From: Owenweeksia sp. | GTDB lineage: Bacteria; Bacteroidota; Bacteroidia; Flavobacteriales; Schleiferiaceae | Length of the DNA: 40,209 bases | NCBI GenBank assembly: GCA_002695025.1 | Contig: NZNV01000026.1 | Location: forward strand, 1 to 40,209 | Reading direction: 5' to 3' | In this document: positions 15,935 to 24,384 of the stretch, piece after piece | Numbering within the stretch: position 1 is the first letter of the stretch | Layout of the letters: the number at the start of each line of letters is the position of its first letter | Notes under the pieces: model-generated | Database searches by the model: none | Told to the model about the DNA's origin: nothing | What the model saw: only the letters and a program-made list of their open reading frames with translations | Translations under genes and position numbers: made by a program

Positions 15935-16284
15935 ATCTGAAACAGTTTATCGATTTCGGTTCTCTTGATGATTGTGCGACTGCCAATCTTTGCCGCTCGG
16001 ATGTTTCCGGCTTTTATCTGCCGATAGATTGTCATGCGGCTTGCACCTAAGAGCTTGCAGGTTTCCTCTACACTGAGAAAATCTTTATCCTTCAACTGTT
16101 CCTGATTGTATTCAATTCTCTGTACCACGATAGGGGCAACCTCCTCAACCTTTTCTTCTCGCTTACGCTTCTTGTAGTTTCGGGAGGCGCACTTGTGGCT
16201 GCAAAATTTGGTTACGGTTGTCTTTGCGATAAAAGACTTTCCGCAGTCCTGACAAATCTTTGGAACTTCTATACTGCTGCTCAT
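15931..16284 (-). CDS. Zinc-ribbon plus excisionase-type HTH protein
   Basis: 117 residues. Four cysteines (C11, C14, C28, C32; C-x2-C-x13-C-x3-C) form a small treble-clef/zinc-ribbon finger, followed by a basic linker (KKRKREEK). The C-terminal part is an excisionase-type HTH (FLSVEETCKLLGASRMTIYR, then GNIRAAKIGSRTIIKRTEIDKL). It is the first gene of the recombinase unit and overlaps the recombinase ATG by 4 bp. The AT-rich DNA upstream carries four TGTTGCTA words that could be its binding sites. A directionality factor or operon regulator is the best guess. Confidence 0.8.
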   Translation of the reverse strand: MSSSIEVPKICQDCGKSFIAKTTVTKFCSHKCASRNYKKRKREEKVEEVAPIVVQRIEYNQEQLKDKDFLSVEETCKLLGASRMTIYRQIKAGNIRAAKIGSRTIIKRTEIDKLFQI

Positions 16285-16366
16285 GGTGTTTTCCTTTGTG
16301 GCTTAAAAATGTCTCAGAGAATATCCCTTTGTATCGGAGTGTATCTCTATGTAACATAATTTCGCC

Positions 16367-16459
16367 TGTTGCTAAAAATCTTGTTGCTACCAACAAATCT
16401 GTTGCTATCAACAACAGATTAGAAACAAATATAAGCAAAAAAAGGGAAAATTAGCAACA
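16367..16459. promoter_or_regulatory. Cluster of TGTTGCTA repeats beside the recombinase unit
   Basis: Direct copies of tgttgcta are at 16367-16374, 16382-16389 and 16400-16407, with an inverted copy (tagcaaca) at 16452-16459. Overlapping them is a perfect 9-bp inverted repeat, aatctgttg (16396-16404) with caacagatt (16412-16420). The cluster lies between the zinc-ribbon HTH gene and the 3' end of mnmE, where integrase arm sites and excisionase sites are expected. It also covers the likely promoter of the recombinase unit. Confidence 0.6.
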
Positions 16460-16526
16460 AACAAGGGAAAGAAAAACCGCTTAAATGATAGTAAAAGAAG
16501 GGTTTAGAGTAGTAAAGGAAATGTAA

Positions 16527-17948
16527 TTACTTTCCAATGCAAAACTTGCCAAAGATATTGCCTAGTATATCCCGGTCGGTTTCCACCTCCCCAATGATGG
16601 AGCCCAGGTGTTTGAGGGCTTCGCGGATGTCCATGGCGAGGAAGTCACCGGAGATCTGGTTCTCCAGGCCTTCTTCCACCTTTTGAATATCACTAAACGC
16701 TTTGTTTAGTGCATCGTAATGGCGGGCATTGGTGACAATGGTCTGATTGCTGTTGAGGGCTTCCAGGTTTACCTCCGCGGTGAGGCACTGTATAAGCTCC
16801 TCGATACCGGTTTTTTCGAGTGCGGAAATACGCAATAGATCAGCGTCCAGATTTGCCAGGGAAGACTCAACAGAATGGATATCCACCAGGTCCATCTTAT
16901 TGGCCACTATTAAGAGGGTTTTGCCTTGGGTCTTAGCCTTTAATTGATTGATCTCATTCTTAATAACCTCACTAAAGTCTTGTCCTTCGACTCCGCTCAG
17001 GGTGACAAGACTTTCCACATTGAAGAGGTACAGAACCACCTGGCTTTGCTCTATCTTCTCAAAGGTTTTCCGGATGCCGATGCTTTCCACCACGTCTTCC
17101 GTTTCGCGGATACCGGCTGTATCAATAAAGCGAAACTTGATGCCGCCCAGGCTGATCTCATCTTCAATGGCATCGCGCGTAGTACCAGCTACTTCGGTTA
17201 CTATAGCGCGTTCTTCGTTCAATAAGGTATTGAGCAGGGTGGATTTACCGGCATTGGGTGCGCCTACTATAGCCACGGGAACGCCATTCTTGATGACGTT
17301 ACCGGTGGCAAAGGAGTCGATGAGGCGCTTCAATACTTTCTTGATCTTTTCCAACAGATCCTGTAACTGCTGGCGATCGGCAAACTCTACATCTTCTTCG
17401 GCAAAATCAAGCTCCAGCTCCACGAGGGAGGCAAAGTTGATGAGTTCTTCGCGCAGCACTTTGATCTCTTCGGAAAAACCGCCTCGCATTTGCTGTAGGG
17501 CTACACGGTGCGAAGCCGCACTTTCAGAGGCTATGAGGTCGGCCACGGCCTCGGCCTGGGAAAGGTCCATTTTGCCGTTGGCAAAAGCGCGCATGGTGTA
17601 TTCTCCGGGTTCGGCCAGGCGAGCCCCGTGGGCAATCAGTAACTTCAGGATCTGTTCCTGGATGTAAGTAGAACCGTGGCAGCTGATCTCAATGGTATCT
17701 TCACCGGTGTAGGAGTGGGGGTTCCGGAAAATGCCGGCCATCACTTCATCCACGGTTTTATTTCCTTCGGTGATCTTGCCGAAGAGCATGCTGTAGCCTG
17801 GAGCGGTTTTGAGGCTCAGGTCTTTCCGGAAGGGGGTAAACACCTGGTTGAATATTTTGAAGGCTTCCGGCCCCGAAAGGCGGATCATGGCAATGGCCCC
17901 CATTCCCTGTGGGGTGGAGAGGGCACAGATGGTATCTTCCATTCGCAT
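16527..17948 (-). CDS. mnmE: tRNA modification GTPase MnmE
   Basis: 473 residues, full length. MnmE with MnmG adds the (carboxymethyl)aminomethyl group to wobble uridine 34 of certain tRNAs. The N-terminal tetrahydrofolate-binding domain begins at MEDTICALSTPQG. The G domain carries GAPNAGKST (229-237), DTAGIRE (276-282) and an NKMD motif near 355. The chain ends in the conserved FCIGK with C470. It is downstream of the small holin-like gene on the same strand. No hairpin terminator is visible after the stop, and within about 600 bp lies the recombinase, so the gene's 3' end may be the attachment site of the accessory element; the reading frame is intact. Confidence 0.97.
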   Translation of the reverse strand: MRMEDTICALSTPQGMGAIAMIRLSGPEAFKIFNQVFTPFRKDLSLKTAPGYSMLFGKITEGNKTVDEVMAGIFRNPHSYTGEDTIEISCHGSTYIQEQILKLLIAHGARLAEPGEYTMRAFANGKMDLSQAEAVADLIASESAASHRVALQQMRGGFSEEIKVLREELINFASLVELELDFAEEDVEFADRQQLQDLLEKIKKVLKRLIDSFATGNVIKNGVPVAIVGAPNAGKSTLLNTLLNEERAIVTEVAGTTRDAIEDEISLGGIKFRFIDTAGIRETEDVVESIGIRKTFEKIEQSQVVLYLFNVESLVTLSGVEGQDFSEVIKNEINQLKAKTQGKTLLIVANKMDLVDIHSVESSLANLDADLLRISALEKTGIEELIQCLTAEVNLEALNSNQTIVTNARHYDALNKAFSDIQKVEEGLENQISGDFLAMDIREALKHLGSIIGEVETDRDILGNIFGKFCIGK

Positions 17949-17982
17949 AGTGCGAAGGTAATTAAGAAAAGGAGGTTAGCTT

Positions 17983-18351
17983 TCAGAAAAGCAGTACGAA
18001 TACTATTGTATTGGCCAACGCTATAAGGATAGCAAGCCAAAGGGAGGGGGTAAAACCCCTGGTGTCAAAATCCTTACTGAACTGATCTACAATTTCAATG
18101 AGGATGGCGTTAACCACTATGGATATGATGAAGCTGAGCCCGGTGAAATAAAAAATCCCTAGGGTAAGTATATTGAGGATGAGCTTAAGCAACCAGCCTA
18201 CCACCAGGAAATCAAGCAAGGCTAAAGCCAGCGCCACCAGGAAAGCGGTCTTGAAATTACGGATATAAACGCGACTCATGTATTTTCCACAGAGGAAAAT
18301 AACCAGGGCGGAGACCAGCAGGTGCAGAAGTCCGGACAGCAGGAAGTTCAT
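17983..18351 (-). CDS. Phage holin family IV-like four-helix membrane protein
   Basis: 122 residues with four hydrophobic segments (about 5-22, 33-51, 55-85 split by a short turn, 104-121). The pattern and length match the YvlD/Phage_holin_4_2 family, which is widespread in bacterial chromosomes and mostly not phage-derived. FDTRGFTPSLWLAI near the end is typical. Function is unknown. It lies 34 bp ahead of mnmE on the same strand and 28 bp after the small hydrophilic gene, so the three may be co-transcribed. Confidence 0.75.
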   Translation of the reverse strand: MNFLLSGLLHLLVSALVIFLCGKYMSRVYIRNFKTAFLVALALALLDFLVVGWLLKLILNILTLGIFYFTGLSFIISIVVNAILIEIVDQFSKDFDTRGFTPSLWLAILIALANTIVFVLLF

Positions 18352-18379
18352 GGCTTAGGGCGGTAGGAGTCTCCGGATA

Positions 18380-18592
18380 CTACTGGTTGTTCTTAGGGTC
18401 TTGCTCGTACTTTTTACGGTTGTAAGGCTCTACATAGTGTTCACCATGTTTATTAACGGCCTTATCCTTGTCTGAGCCCTTCGGGCTTTTGTTGGGATCA
18501 GAGGAAACGTGCTCGTTATCAATAGGAATGCCTTTTTGTGGTTTCTTATGGTTCTCTTTCTCTTTGCCGGTATTCTCTTTCTTATCAGACAT
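18380..18592 (-). CDS. Small highly charged, probably disordered protein
   Basis: 70 residues, nearly all Lys, Asp, Glu, Asn, Pro, Gly and His, with no hydrophobic core (for example KKENTGKEKENHKKPQKG). No signal peptide, no cysteine. It starts at an ATG, sits 28 bp before the holin-like gene on the same strand and has no competing frame. No family was recognised. The composition resembles small stress-related hydrophilic proteins, but that is only a resemblance. Confidence 0.55.
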   Translation of the reverse strand: MSDKKENTGKEKENHKKPQKGIPIDNEHVSSDPNKSPKGSDKDKAVNKHGEHYVEPYNRKKYEQDPKNNQ

Positions 18593-18655
18593 AATTCTGG
18601 GTTTTTATTATTGAAATAACACCAGGGGGAGGTGAGGGTTCATTACATTCAACCT

Positions 18656-18683
18656 ATAAAAGCCGCCCGGAGGCGGCTTTTAT
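18656..18683. terminator. Strong hairpin terminator
   Basis: A perfect 12-bp stem (18656-18667 with 18672-18683) around a cgga loop, with A-runs on one side and T-runs on the other. It is suited to end minus-strand transcripts from the T9SS protein gene ending at 18771 and insulates the mnmE-side genes. Confidence 0.85.
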
Positions 18684-18724
18684 TTGAAGAATAAAGAGGT
18701 ATGGTTACAAAAACCTGTCATTAA

Positions 18725-18751
18725 TAAAAGAGGTGTTAAGTACCTCTTTTA
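18725..18751. terminator. Second hairpin just after the T9SS gene
   Basis: taaaagaggt (18725-18734) and acctctttta (18742-18751) are perfectly complementary over 10 bp with a 7-nt loop. It is the first of two tandem terminators behind the gene ending at 18771. Confidence 0.75.
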
Positions 18752-18770
18752 TACTTTGGAAAATAGCCAA

Positions 18771-20510
18771 TTACTTTATAACCAGCCTTTCTGTAGCTAT
18801 TCGTTTTCCGCTCTGGCTTACTTCCATAAGATATACTCCGGGGCTCAGCTCAGGGAGACTGATAAGCTGGCTTTGGTATCCGGCTTGTAAATCCAATGAG
18901 TTGCGGAGGTTAATACGCTGCCCGTTGATGCTGATCAGGTCTACTGCAACATTATCCGTAGCTTCTTTCATTTCCAATTCTAGAATTACCTTATTTTCAG
19001 CAGGGTTCGGGTATAGTTTAAAGTCTGAAACTTCCTCACTCCATTGGGATGAAAGGTTGCCTGCTTGTCCAGGTGTTTTCTCGGCAGCAGAGGATTGCTG
19101 TGATTTAAGTGAAGGTGTATGCCCCGGATCATCCTGGCTGCAGTTAATGGCATAGTCTATACCCTTACAATTAGTAAAATTCATGGTTTTACAATAGGTT
19201 CCGGTACAGCAGTTGCCGTCACCATCCTCATTGCCCACCACGGTAAGACATACATCATAGGTACCAGGCTGACTGAAGGTTTTTAACACCTCTTTGGTAT
19301 AGTATTTAGAACCGTCTGAAAATTCCCAGTACCAGCTGGTCACGTTCCGATTAGACCCCCCTTCTTTGCCCACAAATTTGAAGATACAATCATCGGTATA
19401 GCAGCTATAGGAAAAGTTAGGCTCCATAGAGCAAGGGGGCAAATCATTGCTGATGGTTATATTCTTGCAATAGGTGTCGGTACAACAAACACCCGATTCG
19501 TCATTAATGGTGGTTACGGTAAGGCATACGGGGATGGTTCCCTTGCGGCTGAAGGTGTATTTCAGAGACCGGCCACTAAACAGGTTACCTTCAATCTCCC
19601 AGGAGTAACCAACTATGGTACTTCCAACTGAAGATTCTGCATCTGCTATAAAGGTGCCTTTATTGTTGCGTACACTGCTGAAAAAATCCGCTTTTGTGGT
19701 GCATTCTTCAGCTGCATCTTCGCGTAGTTTAATATTATCAAAGGCAAAGCGGGCCGAAGAAGACTGGTGCCCTACATAGGTGAAAAAGACCGCTTTAATA
19801 GGAGCATCAAGCTTAACGTGCCAGTAGGTTGGGTATCCATCGCCTGCCAAATAAGACCCGGAAGTGCTTTTGTTGTAAATATCGTTGGGGTTTATAGTAG
19901 CACACCCGGTGCAGCTACCCCCTGAACCCCAGCTATCACTAACCAGGTAGGTGGAGTAGGAAGGTGTGCCCAAAGTGGTGAGATTTTTACTAGTCATATA
20001 CTGAGCATCTTCATATACATCCATCCGCCAGGCTTCATTGCCGTCAATATCCACCAGCAGACCTGAAACTTCGTAGCATGGGTTGCTGGATAGCTGCTGG
20101 AAACGGATTTCCACCACATTGGGAGGGGCCGTCCAAAAAGGGCCCTCATCAGTAACCATCCAGCACCCAAGGTCATGGCTGGACGGAGCAGGGTGATCAT
20201 TGGTATTGGTAATACCACTGCACTCTCCACTCGTTTCATACGGAGTGCTGATATTGGTGGCAAAGCCGTTCATATCACCACCTACCCGTACATACTCCAG
20301 GTGCCAGTCTTCTGTATTGTGCGGCCAGTGATGCAGATCGATATCATAATTCATAAGAAAAAAAGTAGGGTGGGCGGCTGCTCCCTCTACTTTGGGGGTT
20401 ACATAAGGCGTGTGAGGATCTGCTTCTTCAAAATCAATAACCTGAGCATGAACCAGGGTTGTTGAAGCGAGTATCCATAACAATGAATGGATGAAAGTTT
20501 TCTTTTTCAT
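18771..20510 (-). CDS. T9SS-exported protein with two PKD domains
   Basis: 579 residues. The first 22 are a signal peptide (KKKTFIHSLLWILASTTLVHA, cleavage before Q23). Residues up to about 270 form a lectin-like or galactose-binding type extracellular domain rich in Trp and Tyr. Two PKD-like domains follow: one with SWEIEGNLFSGRSLKYTFSRKG, another with WYWEFSDGSKYYTKEVLKTF; both end in CLTV and carry paired cysteines. The last 83 residues (497-579), from FKLYPNP to GKRIATERLVIK, are a type A T9SS sorting domain, directing outer-membrane translocation and surface attachment or release. It is 115 bp downstream of the LytTR regulator on the same strand. Binding partner or substrate unknown. Confidence 0.85.
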   Translation of the reverse strand: MKKKTFIHSLLWILASTTLVHAQVIDFEEADPHTPYVTPKVEGAAAHPTFFLMNYDIDLHHWPHNTEDWHLEYVRVGGDMNGFATNISTPYETSGECSGITNTNDHPAPSSHDLGCWMVTDEGPFWTAPPNVVEIRFQQLSSNPCYEVSGLLVDIDGNEAWRMDVYEDAQYMTSKNLTTLGTPSYSTYLVSDSWGSGGSCTGCATINPNDIYNKSTSGSYLAGDGYPTYWHVKLDAPIKAVFFTYVGHQSSSARFAFDNIKLREDAAEECTTKADFFSSVRNNKGTFIADAESSVGSTIVGYSWEIEGNLFSGRSLKYTFSRKGTIPVCLTVTTINDESGVCCTDTYCKNITISNDLPPCSMEPNFSYSCYTDDCIFKFVGKEGGSNRNVTSWYWEFSDGSKYYTKEVLKTFSQPGTYDVCLTVVGNEDGDGNCCTGTYCKTMNFTNCKGIDYAINCSQDDPGHTPSLKSQQSSAAEKTPGQAGNLSSQWSEEVSDFKLYPNPAENKVILELEMKEATDNVAVDLISINGQRINLRNSLDLQAGYQSQLISLPELSPGVYLMEVSQSGKRIATERLVIK

Positions 20511-20625
20511 AGCTTTTATTTTAGTTATGGAACTTAAGCTATGAGAATGCGGGAGGGCAGAAAACCATGATTTTAGGAAAGCACACCCTTTCGACAGGAA
20601 TGGGCGGTATGGTTTTAGAAACGGT

Positions 20626-21333
20626 TTAGGTACTTATTGTTATCAGAAAGTCTTCTCTCTTGCGTTTTGATACTTCCACAGAACTGTGGTCGCTCATAAT
20701 TAAAGTACCTCCCTTACCACGGATATATTCTTTTACGTGCCTGAGATTAACTAAATGGGATTTATGAGCCCTGAAAAAACGATGGTGCTGCAGTAAAGCT
20801 TCGACAGCCCCGATATTACGGGATACCAACAAGGTGCCTTCAGTGAGAATGAAGTTGGTATACGCCCCATCGGCTTCACAGCGTATGATGTCATCCACAC
20901 TCACAAAACAAAGTCCCTTAAGGGTTGGTAAGGCTATTTTGGAATTGTTATCCATTATATGTTCAGGGTACTCCAGCTTATTTACAGCAGTAACCAACTC
21001 CCTGGGCTCTATAGGTTTTAAGAGATAGTCCAGCGCTTGTTGCTTCAGAGCGGGAAGGGCATAGCGCTCATGAGCGGTAGTAAAAATCACAGGAATATTA
21101 AAGGGCTTTAGCTGTTGTAATAATTGAAAGCCATCTTCTTCAGGCATTTCCACATCTAAAAAAACAAGCTGCGGCCTTTTGGTAACCATTAATGGCAAGG
21201 CTGTATCCACACTTTCAACACTGGCTATAATTTTCAAATGAGGACAGTATTGCGTAATTGCCCGTTCCAGCGCGCTGCGGCAATGCTCTTCATCATCTAC
21301 GATCCATACTTTATAGGTATCCAATTTGCTCAT
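20626..21333 (-). CDS. LytTR-family response regulator
   Basis: 235 residues. The receiver domain (about 8-120) has the acidic pair D13-D14 (WIVDDEE), phosphoacceptor D60 in VFLDVEMPEEDG, the Thr of IFTTAHE and the Lys of YLLKPIEP. The C-terminal LytTR DNA-binding domain (about 135-233) includes FVSVDDIIRCEADGAYTNF and FFRAHKSHLVNLRHVKEY. It should be phosphorylated by the sensor kinase whose gene overlaps its start by 4 bp (ATGA). Targets are unknown; the T9SS PKD gene just downstream is an obvious candidate. Confidence 0.93.
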   Translation of the reverse strand: MSKLDTYKVWIVDDEEHCRSALERAITQYCPHLKIIASVESVDTALPLMVTKRPQLVFLDVEMPEEDGFQLLQQLKPFNIPVIFTTAHERYALPALKQQALDYLLKPIEPRELVTAVNKLEYPEHIMDNNSKIALPTLKGLCFVSVDDIIRCEADGAYTNFILTEGTLLVSRNIGAVEALLQHHRFFRAHKSHLVNLRHVKEYIRGKGGTLIMSDHSSVEVSKRKREDFLITIST

Positions 21334-24251
21334 GACTTCAGCTTATAAAGAAAGTACAGTTCAACCAATGTTCCGGGGTATTCCGGGTTTTCAGGATTTA
21401 ATTCAGAGATATGCTCCTTGTATTTTTCCGTGGGGTCTATAAAACGAATACGATCATGGGTTATTTTCATACCATAGGAACTTTTATTTGCTGAAAAGGA
21501 TTTGTATCCTTTTCCATTATCTTCAATCCTTACCACCAGACAATCTCCATTTTTAGTGAAAGTAATTCTGACCAAACCTTTATTATCCCTGCGCGAACGG
21601 ATTCCATGTTTAAGGGCATTTTCCACATAGGGTTGCAGTAGCATGGACGAGGGCAGAAGTACTATCTCTGCGCGTACGTCCCGGCTAAGTACAATTTCAT
21701 AGTGCAGCTTGTCTCCGAAGCGCAATTTTTCAATTTGCAGGTACAGCTCCAGCATTTGTATTTCATCAGCCAGTGCTATTTCTCCAGAACGGGATAACCT
21801 GAGGACGGTACGCATCAAGCTGGCAAAGCTTCTCATATAGTGTTGTGCCCGGTTGTATTCATGTTTGGCTAATAATTCAAGAATGGAATTAAAGGCATTA
21901 AAAAGAAAATGAGGATTCATTTGAGCCCGAAGTGCTTTTTCCTCGGCCTGCACAAAAAGCTTATACAATTTATTCTCGCGGGCCAGGAGGCGATACCTTA
22001 CGGAAAGGAAATAGAAAGTAGTTCCGGCAATAAGCACTACAGCTACAGACCAGTACCAGGGATTTTGCCAAAAGGGAGGCGCAATACTAAATGCGACCGT
22101 AGAATGAATTTTATTATCACCGGGTGTACGCAATTCTAAAGAATAACTTCCTGGCTGCAATGCTGAATATATGGCCTTGGGTTCAGGACTTACTATCCAG
22201 TTATCATGCAGCCCACGCAGCCGGTACATAAAGTGGGCAGGTTCCCTGAAGCTGATCGCTTTAAAGGTGAAAGCTACGTGGCTTTCTTTGTAGTTCAGTT
22301 CCGTTTTTCCTTCTACCGGTTTTTTCTGATCATTAGCTTCCCAGCCTGTGATTGCTACGGGTACATCGATCTTTGGTGGTGTCCAGTCATAATTCCAACG
22401 ACTAATGCCCTTATTGCTAATAGCCCAAATGTGGTTGTTATACACGGTGATATCATATACCTCCCTGGAAAGAAGCCCATCGTGATAGGAGTAATGATGA
22501 TATTGAGGAGAGGAAGAATGGGGCTGGGTTACCCGGGTAACACCGGATAGGGATGCTACCCATAATCTTCCTTTGTCATCTATATAACTACGTTGGCAGT
22601 TATTGTCAGGAATACCATCCAGATGTTGAATTTTACGGGTGTGGTAATCATATTTAAAAACACCGTTTTCACGTGTTGTTACCAAAAGGCAACCGTTCCC
22701 CAACAAGTCCAGGTCTGCAATGCGATCATTAAAAACCGGATGTGTTTCACCCAGGCTTTGGGTTTTACCATTCTCATATACAAAAAGTCCAATGTTAAAG
22801 CCCAGCCATATTTTGGAGAAGTCAGGTAAGGCGGAAACAGCCTTGGGTTGATGAGCAGGGGATTCCAAAGTAAAAGAAAGGGAATCACCCGCTTCTGACA
22901 CAAATTGTAAACATTTCTTGCTGTAATACCACAAGTAGGGTGAAGAATTGTCATTATTTCGAAAAAAGAAACATGTAAAGGGGTTTTGGGAAGGAGGAAT
23001 ACGTGATTTGCCTTTGAACACCTGAGTGCTGGTATGGCCTCTTACAACTATAAGGTCCTTCCAACTTGCCAGAGGAATGTATGCGCTACTGGCTCCGTCC
23101 CATTCTGCCATCTGGTCAAAATTTCCGGCTGGAAATATAAGGGTCTTTCTGCTGCTGGTGGTTACATACACCCCGTAGTTATTGCTGATTATCCTCAAAG
23201 GCTGACTGTTGTCCAAACTGATCAGCGAAAGAGATTCCATGTTAAGATGGGGCAAGTAGAATATACCATTTTCCAGTGTGCTGAACCAAGTTCCTCCTTC
23301 ATGATCCTGCCATACGGATGATACCGCCCAATTCTCTATAAAGCAGCGGGGATCTTCATGCAGGTTGGCAAAGGGAAAGCACAAAACACCTTTGCGGGTA
23401 CCCACCCAGAGGTGTCCCTGCTTATCAGCATGAATGGAATATAATATGTACTGTTCCCTTCCAAGACTCTTTCGCTGTACTACTATCCCGTTTTCAATTT
23501 TATAGAGATTATGGCCAAATGCATAAATAAATGTGTTATTGGAAAGAGGGTATATTTTAACCCGGTGTGATTGATCTCTGTGGTTTTTGAGAGCAGGTTT
23601 ATGCTTCAATTCTATACGTTGTATCCGGCTGGTACCATAAGGCTGAAATAATATTTCTTCAGGTTCATAGCTGCTTTTTCCTCCCGTAAATACCAATGAG
23701 TTGTTAACTTTTTGGGTTTGAATAACCAGTGGACTATTAAGGGCTTCGAGGTTTAATGGTAAACAAACCTGCTCTACGGTGTGCGTTGAAACCTTAAAAA
23801 GCCCATAATGCGAATCTCCCAGCCATAAATTACCTTCATTATCTTCTGAAATACTAACGATTACCGGGTATTCCAAAGCTCTTAGCAGGGCTTTAAGTTC
23901 TTCATTAAAAGCGGGTTCAATAATTTTACCTTTTTCATAATAACAAAGCCCGCCCCGGTAGGTGTAGAACCATAGCTTAGCATCCCTGGCCAGGTAAAAA
24001 CCAAATACTACATCATCCGTTAAGCCGTCCTTTCGGGTATAATTCGTGAAAGTACGACCATCAAACCGGCTAAGGCCGTAATTGGTAGCCATCCAGATAT
24101 ATCCTTCCTTATCCTGAATAATTTGGTAAACCTCGTTGCTGGGCAGGCCATTGATTATGTCAAAATGTTGTAGCGCAAAATATTCATAAGCAACAGCTTT
24201 TGAATAAATGCACAAAAATATAAATGAGTAGATTATTTTCAGTAGTGGCAT
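21330..24251 (-). CDS. Beta-propeller sensor histidine kinase (LytS/His_kinase type)
   Basis: 973 residues. A signal peptide or anchor (1-20) is followed by a long periplasmic Reg_prop-type beta-propeller (from about 28; GLPSNEVYQIIQDKEGYIWMATNYGL is the classic repeat), repeated as EDNEGNLWLGD and DKQGHLWVGT. A Y_Y_Y domain ends at about 720 (FMYRLRGLHDNW, LQPGSYSLELR). A single membrane helix is at about 734-751. The cytoplasmic kinase has H781 in QMNPHFLFNAFNS and an ATPase with LQPYVENALKHGI and EDNGKGYK. It lacks the receiver and AraC domains of hybrid sensors, so it signals to the separate LytTR regulator. Propeller sensors of this class often detect polysaccharides or other surface ligands; the ligand here is unknown. 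Confidence 0.93.
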   Translation of the reverse strand: MPLLKIIYSFIFLCIYSKAVAYEYFALQHFDIINGLPSNEVYQIIQDKEGYIWMATNYGLSRFDGRTFTNYTRKDGLTDDVVFGFYLARDAKLWFYTYRGGLCYYEKGKIIEPAFNEELKALLRALEYPVIVSISEDNEGNLWLGDSHYGLFKVSTHTVEQVCLPLNLEALNSPLVIQTQKVNNSLVFTGGKSSYEPEEILFQPYGTSRIQRIELKHKPALKNHRDQSHRVKIYPLSNNTFIYAFGHNLYKIENGIVVQRKSLGREQYILYSIHADKQGHLWVGTRKGVLCFPFANLHEDPRCFIENWAVSSVWQDHEGGTWFSTLENGIFYLPHLNMESLSLISLDNSQPLRIISNNYGVYVTTSSRKTLIFPAGNFDQMAEWDGASSAYIPLASWKDLIVVRGHTSTQVFKGKSRIPPSQNPFTCFFFRNNDNSSPYLWYYSKKCLQFVSEAGDSLSFTLESPAHQPKAVSALPDFSKIWLGFNIGLFVYENGKTQSLGETHPVFNDRIADLDLLGNGCLLVTTRENGVFKYDYHTRKIQHLDGIPDNNCQRSYIDDKGRLWVASLSGVTRVTQPHSSSPQYHHYSYHDGLLSREVYDITVYNNHIWAISNKGISRWNYDWTPPKIDVPVAITGWEANDQKKPVEGKTELNYKESHVAFTFKAISFREPAHFMYRLRGLHDNWIVSPEPKAIYSALQPGSYSLELRTPGDNKIHSTVAFSIAPPFWQNPWYWSVAVVLIAGTTFYFLSVRYRLLARENKLYKLFVQAEEKALRAQMNPHFLFNAFNSILELLAKHEYNRAQHYMRSFASLMRTVLRLSRSGEIALADEIQMLELYLQIEKLRFGDKLHYEIVLSRDVRAEIVLLPSSMLLQPYVENALKHGIRSRRDNKGLVRITFTKNGDCLVVRIEDNGKGYKSFSANKSSYGMKITHDRIRFIDPTEKYKEHISELNPENPEYPGTLVELYFLYKLKS

Positions 24252-24353
24252 TTCACGGAAAATTTAACCTAAAATTTTAAAGTAAAAAGCATTACGGTTA
24301 CTAAAAGCTTAGAAGCGGGTAGGGTAGCCGCTGGTTAAAAAAACTGCATATAG

Positions 24354-24361
24354 TATCTTCG
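24354..24361 (+). promoter_or_regulatory. Possible -7 element of the accC promoter
   Basis: tatcttcg matches the Bacteroidota -7 consensus TAnnTTTG at all but one position, 23 bp before the accC ATG. A clear -33 TTTG was not found at the right distance, so this is weak. Confidence 0.3.
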
Positions 24362-24384
24362 CCACCACACAACAAATTAGCTCT

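Noticed and set aside
16948-17667. 239-codon plus-strand frame opposite mnmE
   Set aside because: Serine- and arginine-rich antisense shadow of mnmE; no independent evidence.
17983-18351. Holin-like gene as evidence of a prophage
   Set aside because: This family is widespread in bacterial chromosomes, and no other phage structural or lysis gene is nearby.
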